A stretch of DNA of 64,000 bases from Rhizobium aethiopicum (GTDB lineage: Bacteria; Pseudomonadota; Alphaproteobacteria; Rhizobiales; Rhizobiaceae), in assembly GCF_900094625.1 (NCBI RefSeq), contig NZ_FMAJ01000001.1:248001-312000 (forward strand). Direction: 5' to 3'. Under the pieces are notes generated by a model, which was given only the letters and a program-made list of their open reading frames with translations, had not been told where the DNA came from and made no database searches. The position numbers and the translations under genes were made by a program. Shown piece by piece: positions 45,301-52,604 of the stretch. Every line of letters begins with the position of its first letter. Position 1 is the stretch's first letter.

Positions 45301-46462
45301 GCTTCTCGGTGCTGCTGTCCATGGTCGAGGCGCGCGTCTCGAACTGGCTGAGCAGCTTTTCGCCATGTTCGTTGAGGTTGACGGACAGCGCCTCGAGGCG
45401 ATTGTCGAATTCGGTGGCCAGCGCAAAACCGGAGGCGTTCAGTGTCTGGAGCAGGCTGTCGGTCTTGGCGGCGAGCAGGCTGCCCATCGACTGCAGGGCG
45501 CTGTCCGATTTTTCCAGGATCGTCGCCGCGCGCGTGTCGATCAGCGAGGCAAAGGCTTCGCCCGACGTGGCGAGTCGCACCGCGATCTCTTCGGTCGCCA
45601 GCGACAGTTCTTCCTTCAACTGGTCGTGGACGCTGCCGATCGAGGTGCGGATGCGGTCGGCATGGTTGACGATTGCCTCGCGCTCCGAGCCGAGTTCGTG
45701 GACGAGACCGCGCACGCGCAGCTCGTTGTCCGCATAGGAGCGTTCGAGCGCATTGACTTCGGAATGAACGAGCGTTTCCAGCTCGGTAGCGCGCGCGATG
45801 GTGCGTTCGATGCCTTCGTTCATCGCCGAGACCTCGCGGCGCACCGCCTGGCCAACGGTCATGATGCGTTCGGAGGCGATAGTTTCCGGCTCGGCCAGGC
45901 GCAATGCCACCTCAGCCATGGAGCGGGCGGCGTTGCGCATATCCTGGGCGCGGGCGATCATGATGGCGAAGGCATAGAACATCATCACCGGAATGATGAT
46001 GCCGACGAGGCCGGCAATGACGCCGGGCAGGGCGACAAGATCGGCGATCGAACGGATCTGCCAGATCTGCGGCGCGTAAAGAAGGGACATCAGGCCGAGG
46101 CCCGCCATGACCCAAAGCACGGAAAACAGCGTGGCGGTGCGCATCGCCGAGCGGCTGGAGGCGCCGTCGAAGGACTTCAGGATCGAGGCGGGTGTATTGC
46201 GGCTGGCATCGTTGGCGGGCGCGAAGGCCGGAGCCCTGGAAGCCTGCTCGGCCCCGCCACCGCGCCGGTTGCGGCGCTGCGCTTCTTCCTGGGCCTGCTG
46301 ATTGCGCGCATTCGATGGTTCAGACACATTACCCTCCGGCGCCTGGGGCGCGTCGCCGCGGCGAGACGGCGCGTTATCCTTGCCGAAATCGATCTGGAGT
46401 GCCTCGTCCAATGCCTTGAACGCCTTGTCCTCGATCGACTCATTATATTTGTTGTTCGCCAT
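39347..46462 (-). CDS. Giant coiled-coil polar growth protein (GPR / RgsE-like)
   Basis: 2371 residues. The first 105 are charged and disordered, then two membrane segments (about 108-130 and 141-168) anchor it in the inner membrane. About 1900 residues of nearly uninterrupted helix follow, then a Pro/Ala-rich linker (about 2130-2260) and a conserved C-terminal domain (SVDIARAIDHDASVDLWRRY to AGRLR). This layout matches the Agrobacterium growth pole ring protein GPR and Sinorhizobium RgsE, which form a ring at the growing pole and are needed for unipolar growth (known for those proteins). Residues 716-1199 are eleven tandem 44-residue repeats. CtrA-type boxes lie upstream at 46742-46822. Confidence 0.85.
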   Translation of the reverse strand: MANNKYNESIEDKAFKALDEALQIDFGKDNAPSRRGDAPQAPEGNVSEPSNARNQQAQEEAQRRNRRGGGAEQASRAPAFAPANDASRNTPASILKSFDGASSRSAMRTATLFSVLWVMAGLGLMSLLYAPQIWQIRSIADLVALPGVIAGLVGIIIPVMMFYAFAIMIARAQDMRNAARSMAEVALRLAEPETIASERIMTVGQAVRREVSAMNEGIERTIARATELETLVHSEVNALERSYADNELRVRGLVHELGSEREAIVNHADRIRTSIGSVHDQLKEELSLATEEIAVRLATSGEAFASLIDTRAATILEKSDSALQSMGSLLAAKTDSLLQTLNASGFALATEFDNRLEALSVNLNEHGEKLLSQFETRASTMDSSTEKLNAALNERTHQLNEILIARTREINESLTSGERTIGGTLDDVLSKLNSALDEKGASFRQSLQSTADDAVMDLDLRSGFFEERLQTTVAQLSTAFDERVAEFTSAFDKRTGSLDTKLMESLARINETLSGGSDSIEGILSSSIDRIGSSMTDQSLALATALATGHEVLESTLNSRTEEITTALASRTGELSSALQGATSDIALALASGTSDLQNNLQARSAEFRDTLRTTTTDLTTAVAAGTEQVTAAFGGRAEELTGVLTARAAEIREALGTAHERIDSVMAERGGALVDALTTHHGRFEEALTTRSDAIINAVSGTHDRLAETLDEKAMALAISLNESQSRIEDTLETRSTAFLNAVSGTHDRLSETLDEKAMALAISLNESQSRIEDTLETRSTAFLSAVSGTHDRLSETLDTKAAALTTSLDERHARIEDALGTRAEALLSSVSGTSERLAETLDEKAMALAISLSESQARIEQTLETGSAGLLNAVSGTHDLFAETLEGKAAAFANSLSETQARIENTLETGSAALLNAVSGNHERLSETLDEKAMALAISLTEGQARIEDTLQTRSAALLNAVSGTHDRLSETLDEKAMALAISLNENRSRIEDTLEVRSEAFLKAVSGTHERIAETLDEKASAIAASLNEGQNRLQDTLESRSESFLNAVSATHDRLSETLDDRAMALAISLNESQSRLEETLTSGADAITNAVSGTHERLNGVLDQKAGALAASLAEGQLRLEEALGHRSAALIGAVTASHDRLTDTLDEKTMALAISLDDNQSRFDSALEARSNAIMEAVTSAEARVAGAFADKTDAIHNAYADNQRRLESALAEHSATLSGVLDAGGARFEDLVGGLTGRIDGRLSDAHARLGGMAEEAAARIEGGLASAHERIRTTLEDRGNAIELSLSQAHAQISDTLTEQATNIGTSVATSVSMLEMSLEDREASIRKAIDAGAQTLEDRMHAGAGQIAGRFQEAANSISSSAQNLSAHLDRSVENLAGRLEETGSRMETGLTAIETRIRDGVGGVAEKVEAASSQLSGVLADGISRLGALGDDATQRISATLQGSAANLTQAIDSRTATLAETLDNRTTTLADAIEGRTASLGETLDRGNERIEERLSTMDRALTVGLDAVNRTIEGKAAGLASTLRSAVAEAAQGMEGEATRTTELLGKTGQQFAEDLNAKSDEFTRTMDERSSQIVTRVAEAQNRLATQAAAVAQTFSEAGNAIVNKVAEAESIVGTQVNAISRALSDAGQSLEARGETIRTTLSKAGSEISATMADVERALEARSSAIRSNLEERVREIDTTLSDVDRALEARGNSIRSTLEDRTRDLNSMLSSRSVELTRILDETARPIIDRYTDAGEQAAARITAAANLSADRLRAENEALASAVAARTENVANAVSAIENSLVGNVNGLVQRMSESSAAMAMMMNRAAEQLTSVDGRLGETTTRFADSATKAAEMVNASTRLLEGKVDRLSDISGQTLAQVGSIIGRFDDHSKVLTQASQLLGAAQSNLASTLEEREGALQALSVSLVQRSDEIEKTMRGLGGMIETVFERAEQRSTQVTGNLRQGVQSSFADIGRILTETEKRAQEAAETMREAITRAGDEANTTIDSTFANVERRSGDLSNRIRGGLTASLSEVERMLGEAGRASDGAAQHMRESLREAIEDAVDRFSGATEDIRRSAADIRSELDATRAELKRGAFDLPEEAKESASAMRRAVAEQIKALQDISQLVGRSSQQLELSQPVARSLAQAQPAQRPTQPIAPQPPQPAAPPPIEAAGLRGTIAPVAPAAPAVAPQRAAQQPAPARKELGRQEPTQEGGGWISDLLRGASREEAAGEAPARPPARAAETAAPAARSGDTRNPRHVVESLNSLSVDIARAIDHDASVDLWRRYQRGERDVFTRRLYTLKGQQTFDEIKRKYDREPEFRTAVDRYIGDFEKLLADVARTDPNQTVTQSYLTSDTGKVYTMLAHAAGRLR
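42866..44317 (-). repeat. Eleven tandem 132-bp coding repeats inside the GPR-like gene
   Basis: Each unit encodes 44 residues (typical: MALAISLNESQSRIEDTLET, then RSTAFLNAVSGTHDRLSETL and DEKA). Unit starts fall exactly every 132 bases from 44317 to 42997. Copies 1 and 2 are almost identical, and copies 3, 5, 8 and 10 are more divergent. A degenerate twelfth unit reaches 42734. 44 equals four 11-residue turns, the period of right-handed coiled coils and apolipoprotein-like helices. Confidence 0.93.
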
Positions 46463-46741
46463 TCGGTTACGCCTCGTTACTGTCGGTCGGCCCGGCAGCG
46501 CGCGTCCCGGCTTCCGCCTCGCCCGGGAACAACCTTGCCGTTACGGCCCCCCATCCCAACCGCGGACGGATAAGCATGTCATTTCAGAGTAGATAGCCGC
46601 TTTTTCAAACGGAAGGTATCAAAACACTACCATTATCCACTCACTCGGCAAAGGCGCGTACCATAAACCCGCTCCACCAGTATCGTAGTGACACATCTGG
46701 GCTCTGCACACAATTAATGAAGGCTTGAGATTTGCGGGCCG

Positions 46742-46756
46742 TTAACGCGTTGTTAA
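46742..46756. promoter_or_regulatory. CtrA binding box (full site)
   Basis: TTAA-N7-TTAA (46742-46745 and 46753-46756), the exact consensus spacing for the cell-cycle regulator CtrA. It lies between the divergent GPR-like and Hpt genes, 280 bases before the former and 171 before the latter. Confidence 0.65.
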
Positions 46757-46804
46757 CACCTTTGAATCCGGCGCGCCGCTTAAAAACCAATAATTTAGGG
46801 ACAT

Positions 46805-46822
46805 TTAACAAACGTTAACCAT
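46805..46822 (+). promoter_or_regulatory. Second CtrA-type site (TTAACCAT half-site)
   Basis: TTAA (46805-46808), six bases, then TTAACCAT (46815-46822). TTAACCAT is the common alphaproteobacterial CtrA half-site. The spacing is one short of a full box. It is 105 bases before the Hpt start codon. The remainder of 46463-46927 shows no gene. Confidence 0.55.
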
Positions 46823-46927
46823 ATGGTGAGATTTCCGCGCGCGATGTGCCGGAATTTAACGCCATGGCCACCGTCCTGACGCAGAACTGTAGCAAGTGCG
46901 GACGACGTGAGACGGGAGAAATGGCAG

Positions 46928-47311
46928 ATGGCGGCCCAGATGGCAGCATTGAAAATCGTGTTCGAGGCGCCGGACAATGCAAAGGGCCCGTGTCCCTCCA
47001 AGGTCAGGCCGATCGATCTCGTCCATCTCGCAAAGCAGACGATGGGCGACAAGACGCTGGAAATCGAAGTCCTTCAGATGTTTGCGCGCCAGGCGCGGGC
47101 CTGCCTCCAGGATATGGCCAGCGGCGAAACCGTGCGTGTCGGCGCGGCCGCGCACCGGCTGAAAGGCGCGGCAAGTTCGGTCGGCGCATTCCGCGTGTCG
47201 CAGACAGCTGAGGTCGTCGAGGAGACCGGCGGCGATGCCAGCGCAATGGCGGCGCTGGGCGCTGCCGTCCTCGACGCCGAGACTTTCATTCTGAAGCTCT
47301 GCCGCAGCTGA
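46928..47311 (+). CDS. Hpt-domain phosphotransfer protein
   Basis: 127 residues that are essentially one histidine phosphotransfer domain. IDLVHLAKQTMGDKTLEIEV is the first helix, and the phospho-accepting His76 lies in AAAHRLKGAASSVGA, followed by a last helix ending ILKLCRS. It would pass phosphate between a hybrid kinase and a response regulator. It is not ChpT, which is larger with a pseudo-ATPase domain. Divergent from the GPR-like gene and near CtrA boxes, it may be cell-cycle controlled. The ATG at 46928 has GGGAGAA in front; a GTG at 46907 would add seven residues. Confidence 0.87.
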   Translation: MAAQMAALKIVFEAPDNAKGPCPSKVRPIDLVHLAKQTMGDKTLEIEVLQMFARQARACLQDMASGETVRVGAAAHRLKGAASSVGAFRVSQTAEVVEETGGDASAMAALGAAVLDAETFILKLCRS

Positions 47312-47544
47312 CCTCCGGAAACCGCTGCGCAGTTTAGGCCAACATGCATAAGATATCGTTCGAACGGGACCCGTTGTTTCATTGCGGAACCACGGGTCTT
47401 TTTGCGACGTCCTGGATGACGCTTTGAAGACGGCGGGCGAAGGCCCGATCTGCGAGGTTATGGCGGATTTCGGAATGTTGACTGATGCGTCGAATTGTCG
47501 GAAGAAACTCCGCCCACCCAATCTGAAGACCGGAAATAGTCCTG

Positions 47545-47865
47545 ATGCCTAAACTTACGATCGTCGCCTTCGACGGCACGCGCTTCGACCTCGACGTCGA
47601 CCAAGGCTCCACCGTGATGGAAAATGCCGTGCGCAACTCGGTGCCCGGTATTGAGGCCGAATGCGGCGGCGCCTGCGCCTGCGCAACCTGTCACGTCTAT
47701 GTCGACGAGCAATGGACGGAGAAGGTCGGTCAGCCGGAAGCGATGGAAGAGGATATGCTCGACTTCGCCTTCGATGTGCGTCCGACCTCGCGGCTTTCCT
47801 GTCAGATCCGGATGAAGGCTGTCTATGACGGGCTCGTCGTGCACGTGCCGGAACGCCAGGCCTGA
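47545..47865 (+). CDS. 2Fe-2S ferredoxin (adrenodoxin / ISC type)
   Basis: 106 residues with the cluster ligands Cys40, Cys46, Cys49 ([15 protein letters not shown]) and Cys86 (RLSCQI), the Cx5Cx2C...C pattern of adrenodoxin-like ferredoxins. MEEDMLDFA is the acidic partner-binding helix. Such proteins carry electrons to Fe-S cluster assembly, P450s or other oxygenases. No isc or suf gene is near. Translation starts at ATG 47545. It is monocistronic, 233 bases after the Hpt gene. Confidence 0.95.
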   Translation: MPKLTIVAFDGTRFDLDVDQGSTVMENAVRNSVPGIEAECGGACACATCHVYVDEQWTEKVGQPEAMEEDMLDFAFDVRPTSRLSCQIRMKAVYDGLVVHVPERQA

Positions 47866-47882
47866 GACGTCCTGCGCTTCGT

Positions 47883-47906
47883 CCGAAAATCGGAACCGAT
47901 TTTCGG
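47883..47906. repeat. Rhizobial intergenic palindrome
   Basis: CCGAAAATCGG (47883-47893) and CCGATTTTCGG (47896-47906) form an 11-pair stem with a two-base loop, 15 bases after the ferredoxin stop. This kind of palindrome is common between Rhizobium genes and may end or stabilise the message. The rest of 47866-48221 holds a further hairpin at 48056-48082 (GAAAGTCC with GGACTTTC) but no gene. Confidence 0.65.
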
Positions 47907-48221
47907 CCGTGCGGCGCTCTAGGGCGAATATCCGCTGCCATATCCTCAAAAAAGACGCCTCGCGCGCTGGTGCGAGCGAGGCGAGGCGGGCGCATTACCT
48001 ACGGATGAGGGAGGAACATCCGCGGCTTCGGAACGCGCCAGGAGAACCCAGCGAGGAAAGTCCGGTGCCGTCCTGGACTTTCGAATGTGTTCATACTAAC
48101 GCGTTCCGGTTGAGTCTGCCAGGATGAAAAATGACCATTTAATCGCTGGGGAGAGCGCAAGTTTCGCACAAGTTTCGTTGCGCAGCTAAGTTTTTCCGCT
48201 CGTCACCAGCTTGGAAAAGCC

Positions 48222-48848
48222 TTATTTTCCGCCGGCCCGACTGTTGATTCGATTTTTTAGCAATCGCAACATCCGCTTCTGGAAGTTGACCGCCTCGACC
48301 CGGTCGAATCGCGCCTGCAGCCGATCGTGCTCCTCTATACCGCGAGCTGATTCGTTGGAGACGAGTTCCTGCATCGCCTCGCAGCTGCGCTGTTGCGGCA
48401 ATGCGCGGATGGCGCGTTCCATCGCGCGGGCCTGATCTCTGGCGATCTCGGCATGGCGCTCCTCGTGGCGCTTGATATCGCTCGACAATGCGTCCCAAAT
48501 CATCGAAAGCTCCTTGCTGGCGCCTCTGCGGCTGTTCCAGCGCGGCAGGATGATCTGGGTGTGGACCGTGACCTTGACGTTGCCGACGCGACAGCGGCCA
48601 TTGTCCTGGATATAGGTAGCCTCGCCGCCGAAGCGGATCTTGGTGGCGCCGGGATGGCGCGCCGAGGAGCCGCTCGCCGTCGGGCCGCGCCGGCTGAGTT
48701 CCCGGTCGAGCTCATCGGCGGTTTTGCCACGGATGTCGAAATAGGAATAGCTTTTCGATGCGATCACTTCGGCTGCCGCCGGACTGCTGAAGGAAAGAGC
48801 AATGGAAAAGGCGACAGGAAGGCACATATAACGCATTGCAAGCGGCAT
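48222..48848 (-). CDS. Secreted DUF922 protein (putative zinc protease)
   Basis: 208 residues with a signal peptide (MPLAMRYMCLPVAFSIALSF, cleavage near AAA-EVI). The domain starts YSYFDIRGKTADELDRELSRRGP, as in DUF922, and contains HEERHAEIA, an HExxH zinc-binding motif. The family has been proposed to be Zn-dependent proteases; activity is not proven. The ending is basic (KRMLRLLKNRINSRAGGK). The start is chosen at 48848 to give the signal peptide; ATGs at 48908 and 48836 are possible. It is divergent from folP and probably periplasmic. Confidence 0.82.
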   Translation of the reverse strand: MPLAMRYMCLPVAFSIALSFSSPAAAEVIASKSYSYFDIRGKTADELDRELSRRGPTASGSSARHPGATKIRFGGEATYIQDNGRCRVGNVKVTVHTQIILPRWNSRRGASKELSMIWDALSSDIKRHEERHAEIARDQARAMERAIRALPQQRSCEAMQELVSNESARGIEEHDRLQARFDRVEAVNFQKRMLRLLKNRINSRAGGK

Positions 48849-48949
48849 TCTGAACGCAACCCATGTTGAAATCGACAGGAGCTTGGGGCATAGCCACCGC
48901 AAGCGCAATATCGGATGACGCTTTTTTCCTCATCAATAGGATAAGTCTG

Positions 48950-49819
48950 GTGACAGGGCTCGAAGGCAGTATATGGCGTGTCGGCCATGGCCGGGAAATC
49001 GAACTCGGCCGTCGTTCGGCGATCATGGCGATCATCAATGTGACGCCGGACTCCTTCTCCGACGGCGGACGCTTCGAAACCGTCGATGCTGCCGTCGAAC
49101 ACGCGCTGCAGGCGGTCAGCGACGGTGCTGCAATTGTCGACATCGGCGGCGAATCGACCCGCCCGGGGGCGACCTCGGTCAGTCCTTCGGAAGAGCAGGC
49201 GCGGGTGTTGCCCGTCATCGAGGCGCTGCGCGGCCGCGCAGAGGCACTGATTTCGATCGACACCTATCGCGCCGAGACGGCGCGGCTTGCAGTCGGCGCA
49301 GGTGCCCATATTGTCAACGACGTCTCCGGACTGCGGAAGGATGCAGGTATCGCGGATCTGGCCGCGGCGACAGGGGCGGGGCTCTGCATCATGCATACCG
49401 GCCGCGACAGGGTGAAACTTGTCGATGTGATCGCCGACCAGGTCCATTTCCTCGAAGGGTCGCTTGCGATCGCCGCTGCGTCGGGGGTCAACAGCGACCG
49501 GATCGTGCTCGATCCGGGCTTCGGCTTCGCCAAGGAAACGGCGGAAGAGAACCTGGAACTGATGGCGCGGTTTTCCGAACTTTCGCGCTTTGGCCTGCCG
49601 CTGCTTGCCGGCACGTCGCGCAAACGTTTTCTCGGCGCGGTGACGGGGCGCGAGGCGCAGGAGAGGGATGCGGCCACGGCTGCATCAAGCGCGCTGCTCA
49701 GGCTTCAAGGGGCTGCGGTTTTCCGGGTGCACAATGTCGCAATCAACAGGGATGCGCTTGCTGTCGCCGATGCTATGCTCAATGCGCGCCAGGAATTCGA
49801 GAGGAAGCGGCCGACATGA
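48950..49819 (+). CDS. folP: Dihydropteroate synthase
   Basis: 289 residues from a GTG at 48950 with AGGATA in front; an ATG at 48863 would add 29 residues overlapping the divergent gene. The signatures are IMAIINVTPDSFSDGG, AAIVDIGGESTRPGA, ISIDTYRAETA, IVNDVSGL, VLDPGFGFAK and PLLAGTSRKRFLG. It joins p-aminobenzoate to dihydropterin pyrophosphate in folate synthesis and is the sulfonamide target. The stop overlaps the folB start (ATGA), making a folP-folB-folK operon. Confidence 0.97.
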   Translation: MTGLEGSIWRVGHGREIELGRRSAIMAIINVTPDSFSDGGRFETVDAAVEHALQAVSDGAAIVDIGGESTRPGATSVSPSEEQARVLPVIEALRGRAEALISIDTYRAETARLAVGAGAHIVNDVSGLRKDAGIADLAAATGAGLCIMHTGRDRVKLVDVIADQVHFLEGSLAIAAASGVNSDRIVLDPGFGFAKETAEENLELMARFSELSRFGLPLLAGTSRKRFLGAVTGREAQERDAATAASSALLRLQGAAVFRVHNVAINRDALAVADAMLNARQEFERKRPT

Positions 49820-50181
49820 CCACCTACACGATCACGCTGCAGAACTGCGCGTTCTTCGCGCGCCATGGCGTGCATGACGAGGAGGAATTCCTCGGCCAGC
49901 GCTTCTTCGTCGATGCCGAGCTCGATGTCGTCGCGGGCGAGGCGCTGGAAAGCGATTCGATCGATGACACCGTCAATTACGGCATTGCCTTTACGGTGAT
50001 CGAGCAGATCGTCACCGGCAAGCGACGCTATCTGATCGAAGCCCTGGCGCTCGATATTGCCAAGGGCCTCTGTCAGACATTTCCGCAGGTGCGGCGGGCG
50101 AAGATCACGGTGCGTAAGCCGAATGCGCCGGTGCCCGGCGTGCTCGATTTCGTGCAGGTGAGTGTTGAGCATTTTGCCTGA
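49816..50181 (+). CDS. folB: Dihydroneopterin aldolase
   Basis: 121 residues. LQNCAFFARHGVHDEEEFLGQRFFVDAEL holds the catalytic Glu, DTVNYG is the substrate-binding turn and RYLIEALALDIA and KPNAPVPGVLDFVQV complete the family pattern. It converts dihydroneopterin to 6-hydroxymethyl-dihydropterin in the folate pathway. The start overlaps the folP stop by four bases, and its end overlaps the folK start by 20 bases. Confidence 0.96.
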   Translation: MTTYTITLQNCAFFARHGVHDEEEFLGQRFFVDAELDVVAGEALESDSIDDTVNYGIAFTVIEQIVTGKRRYLIEALALDIAKGLCQTFPQVRRAKITVRKPNAPVPGVLDFVQVSVEHFA

Positions 50182-50692
50182 AGCTGCATTGCAATCCGCC
50201 ACACTCGGCCTCGGCGGCAATTTCGGCGACCCGGTAAAGGCCATGGCCGCGGCGCTGCGAGAGCTGGATGGGCGCGACGATTGTCGCGTCAGCGCCGTGT
50301 CGCGGCTCTATCGCACGCCGCCCTGGGGCAAAACAGACCAATCGTTCTTCTTCAACGCCTGCGCAGCCATCGAAACCCGGCTGCCTCCGGAGGCATTGCT
50401 CGATGTCTGCCTTTCGATCGAGCGTGAGATGAAACGCGAGCGCATCGAGCGCTGGGGACCGCGCACCCTCGATATCGACGTGCTGACCTATGGCGACGTC
50501 GTCCAGCAGGCGCCGAGGCTGGAGTTGCCGCATCCTCGTATGACTGATCGTGGTTTCGTCCTGATGCCGCTTGCCGACATTGCCCCGGGCCTTCTCGTCG
50601 GGGGCCGGCCGGTCAGCGGCTGGCTGCTCGACGCCGACGTGACCGGCATCGAGGTCGCCGATGACAGGGGCGACTGGTGGCGGAGCGCCTGA
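50162..50692 (+). CDS. folK: HPPK, 6-hydroxymethyl-dihydropterin pyrophosphokinase
   Basis: 176 residues with LGLGGNFGDPVKAMAAALREL, SRLYRTPPWGKTDQSFFFNACAAIET, RWGPRTLDIDVLTYGD (the metal-binding DxD) and LPHPRMTDRGFVLMPLADIAP, all typical of HPPK. It adds pyrophosphate to the pterin before FolP acts. The GTG at 50162 is the first start; TTGs at 50165 and 50174 are alternatives, and all overlap the folB end. It completes the folate operon. Confidence 0.96.
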   Translation: MLSILPEAALQSATLGLGGNFGDPVKAMAAALRELDGRDDCRVSAVSRLYRTPPWGKTDQSFFFNACAAIETRLPPEALLDVCLSIEREMKRERIERWGPRTLDIDVLTYGDVVQQAPRLELPHPRMTDRGFVLMPLADIAPGLLVGGRPVSGWLLDADVTGIEVADDRGDWWRSA

Positions 50693-50764
50693 GGAACGGA
50701 TCCTGATACGCGAAACGGCGGGAAACCCGCCGCTTCAGGGAAACTCGATCATCCGGTCTGTCTA

Positions 50765-51316
50765 CTACTGGATGGAGCCGACGGCAATTTCGTCGACCTG
50801 GCGGGTCAAGGTCAGGCCGATAACCGGAATCATCTGGCTTTCCACCTTGACCGAAACGGTGACATTCATCGTCTTGTCGTCACGTACACGAGCGATCATC
50901 GCGCCGTTCAGCTTAGCGCGGTTGATGCCGACCACGACGGTGTCCTCGGTGACGGCGCCGGAGACGACATCAAGACCCTTGCCGGCAGCGCCGTCGAGGA
51001 ACTTGCCCTTGTAGGTGGAGCCGGACTGCGAGATGACGGCGCTCATCGGCTGCTTGAAGACGCCGACTCGGCAGGTGCCGTCGAGCTTGATGCCGGCAGT
51101 GCTGTCGCCGGTGGGTTCACCGGTCAGGTTGCAGGTGAATTTCGTGCCCTTGTACTTGCCGGCGACGATCTCGCCGGGACCTTTCCAGGAGCCGGTGACG
51201 GATTCGAAGAAGGCCTTGTCACGGGTTGCGGCAGTGGCTGCCGGAGCGACGTCTGCGACCGGAGACAATGCCGCGGCGGCGAGGCCACATATGATGAGAA
51301 ACTGGCGCGAATACAT
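50765..51316 (-). CDS. Secreted protein of unknown function
   Basis: 183 residues with a signal peptide (MYSRQFLIICGLAAAALSP, cleavage near APA or TAA). The mature part reads like a small beta-barrel: ESVTGSWKGPGEIVAGKYKG, TKFTCNLTG, IKLDGTCRVGVFKQPM and VGINRAKLNGAMIARVRDDK. Two cysteines (in TCNL and TCRV) could form a disulfide. It is probably periplasmic. I do not recognise the family. The ATG at 51316 follows AAGGAAA. A palindrome lies 168-187 bases upstream of the start (51484-51503). Confidence 0.78.
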   Translation of the reverse strand: MYSRQFLIICGLAAAALSPVADVAPAATAATRDKAFFESVTGSWKGPGEIVAGKYKGTKFTCNLTGEPTGDSTAGIKLDGTCRVGVFKQPMSAVISQSGSTYKGKFLDGAAGKGLDVVSGAVTEDTVVVGINRAKLNGAMIARVRDDKTMNVTVSVKVESQMIPVIGLTLTRQVDEIAVGSIQ

Positions 51317-51483
51317 GGACTTTCCTTGGCAAACACCACTCACGAACTGGTGCCAAGTTTTGCCGAAGAATGGTTAATCCTTCCTTTCGATTGTCTCGAA
51401 ATGCGCGGGATTGCGTGGCTGCCACGACGCGTGATTTTGAGGTTCCGACAGCTACAATATTGAATCTGCACGCCTTTGCTAAC

Positions 51484-51503
51484 TTCACCTTAGGTAAGGT
51501 GAA
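51484..51503. promoter_or_regulatory. Operator-like palindrome
   Basis: TTCACCTTAGGTAAGGTGAA has 8-base arms pairing perfectly around AGGT. There is no U-tract on either side, so it looks more like a protein-binding site than a terminator. It sits between the ycjF-like stop (51525) and the secreted protein gene on the same strand. Confidence 0.45.
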
Positions 51504-51524
51504 AGCTGCGGAATTGCTGGTGAG

Positions 51525-52604
51525 TTAAGGATTGTTGCCGCGCGGCGACATGGAAGGTGCGAGATCGCCGATAAAATCGCCGATTCCCGGCCGCTTCAGC
51601 GCGCGAAAGGCAAGCGGGCGACAGAGATCCATCGCCGCGATTCCGATGCGAGCGGTCATCAGACCGTTGATGACGCCTTCGCCGAGTCGAGCCGAAAGCT
51701 TTGAGGCCAGCCCATGGCCGAGCACTTGCTGGACAAGACTGTCGCCGACGGCGATCGAGCCGGTGACGGCTAGATGCGCCAACACGTCACGCAGCAGGCG
51801 GAACATTCCGAACGTGCCGGGACGTCCGCCGTAGAGCTCGGCCATGGCGCGGATGAGGCGCACGGACTCGTAGAGCACATAAAGCAGATCGACGATTGCG
51901 CGCGGGCTGACGGCGGTGACAATCGAGACGCGCTTGGAGGCGTTGACGATGAGAGACCGCGCTTTGCGGTCGAGAGGGGCGAGCAGCTCGCGTTCGGCCA
52001 AGGCGATCAGATGCGGGGGGTCGATGACATCGCCTTCGGTCGCCTTCAGCGTCGCGCGGGCTCTCGATGTCTCGGGATTGGCCGAAAGAAGCGTGGTGAG
52101 ACGCGCAACGACCGCACGCGCCCTGGCCGGTCGTGTTTCCAGGATCGCCGCCTCTGCTTCTGCCTTGATCGTCTGAACGGCGGCAAGGCGCATCATGCCC
52201 GCGGTCTCGCGGATGACAAGAGCAAGCACGGCAAGGATGCCGATTGCGAGCACGCCAAGGGCTGCATAACCCAGCCAGTCGGCGCGGGTGAAGAGATCGC
52301 GGATCAGCCGGTCGGTCCAGAGGCCGAGGCCGAGCGACAGCAGGATGCCGAAGGCGCCGGCGGCGATCTTGCCGAAGGAAGTGCGCCGCTTGCGCGGTAT
52401 TGCCACCGGCACTGCGCTCATATCCCTGGCGGGATTGATGAAGGGATCCTCCTCGTCGGGCGTCAAGACGATAGCTTCCGAGAAGCTTTCCGGTTTGCGT
52501 CGGTCTTGCTGCTGCCGGCCGCTGTCGCGCGGCTCGGCCGCCTCATCCTCATAAGCGAAGGCGGCTGGTGGGCGGCGCGGCAAATCGGAGGGGGGCTTAC
52601 TCAT
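51525..52604 (-). CDS. ycjF: YcjF-family inner-membrane protein (DUF697 / TIGR01620)
   Basis: 359 residues. The first 75 are charged and disordered, then two membrane segments (about 77-97 and 110-132). The C-terminal domain (LLYVLYESVRLIRAMAELYG, GRPGTFGMFRLLRDVLAHLA, DSLVQQVLGHGLASKLSARLGEGVINGLMTARIG) is DUF697. Its start overlaps the ycjX stop (tcatg at 52601-52605), the usual ycjX-ycjF arrangement. The pair is stress-linked in enterobacteria, but its molecular role is not known. Confidence 0.9.
   Translation of the reverse strand: MSKPPSDLPRRPPAAFAYEDEAAEPRDSGRQQQDRRKPESFSEAIVLTPDEEDPFINPARDMSAVPVAIPRKRRTSFGKIAAGAFGILLSLGLGLWTDRLIRDLFTRADWLGYAALGVLAIGILAVLALVIRETAGMMRLAAVQTIKAEAEAAILETRPARARAVVARLTTLLSANPETSRARATLKATEGDVIDPPHLIALAERELLAPLDRKARSLIVNASKRVSIVTAVSPRAIVDLLYVLYESVRLIRAMAELYGGRPGTFGMFRLLRDVLAHLAVTGSIAVGDSLVQQVLGHGLASKLSARLGEGVINGLMTARIGIAAMDLCRPLAFRALKRPGIGDFIGDLAPSMSPRGNNP

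Noticed and set aside
43691..46573. A 960-codon plus-strand open frame
   Set aside because: It is antisense to the GPR-like gene and mirrors its repeats. The composition follows from codon bias and there is no ribosome site.
48050..48082. RNase P RNA-like motif GAGGAAAGTCCGG
   Set aside because: The motif is the left arm of a local hairpin (GAAAGTCC with GGACTTTC), and none of the other conserved RNase P segments follow.
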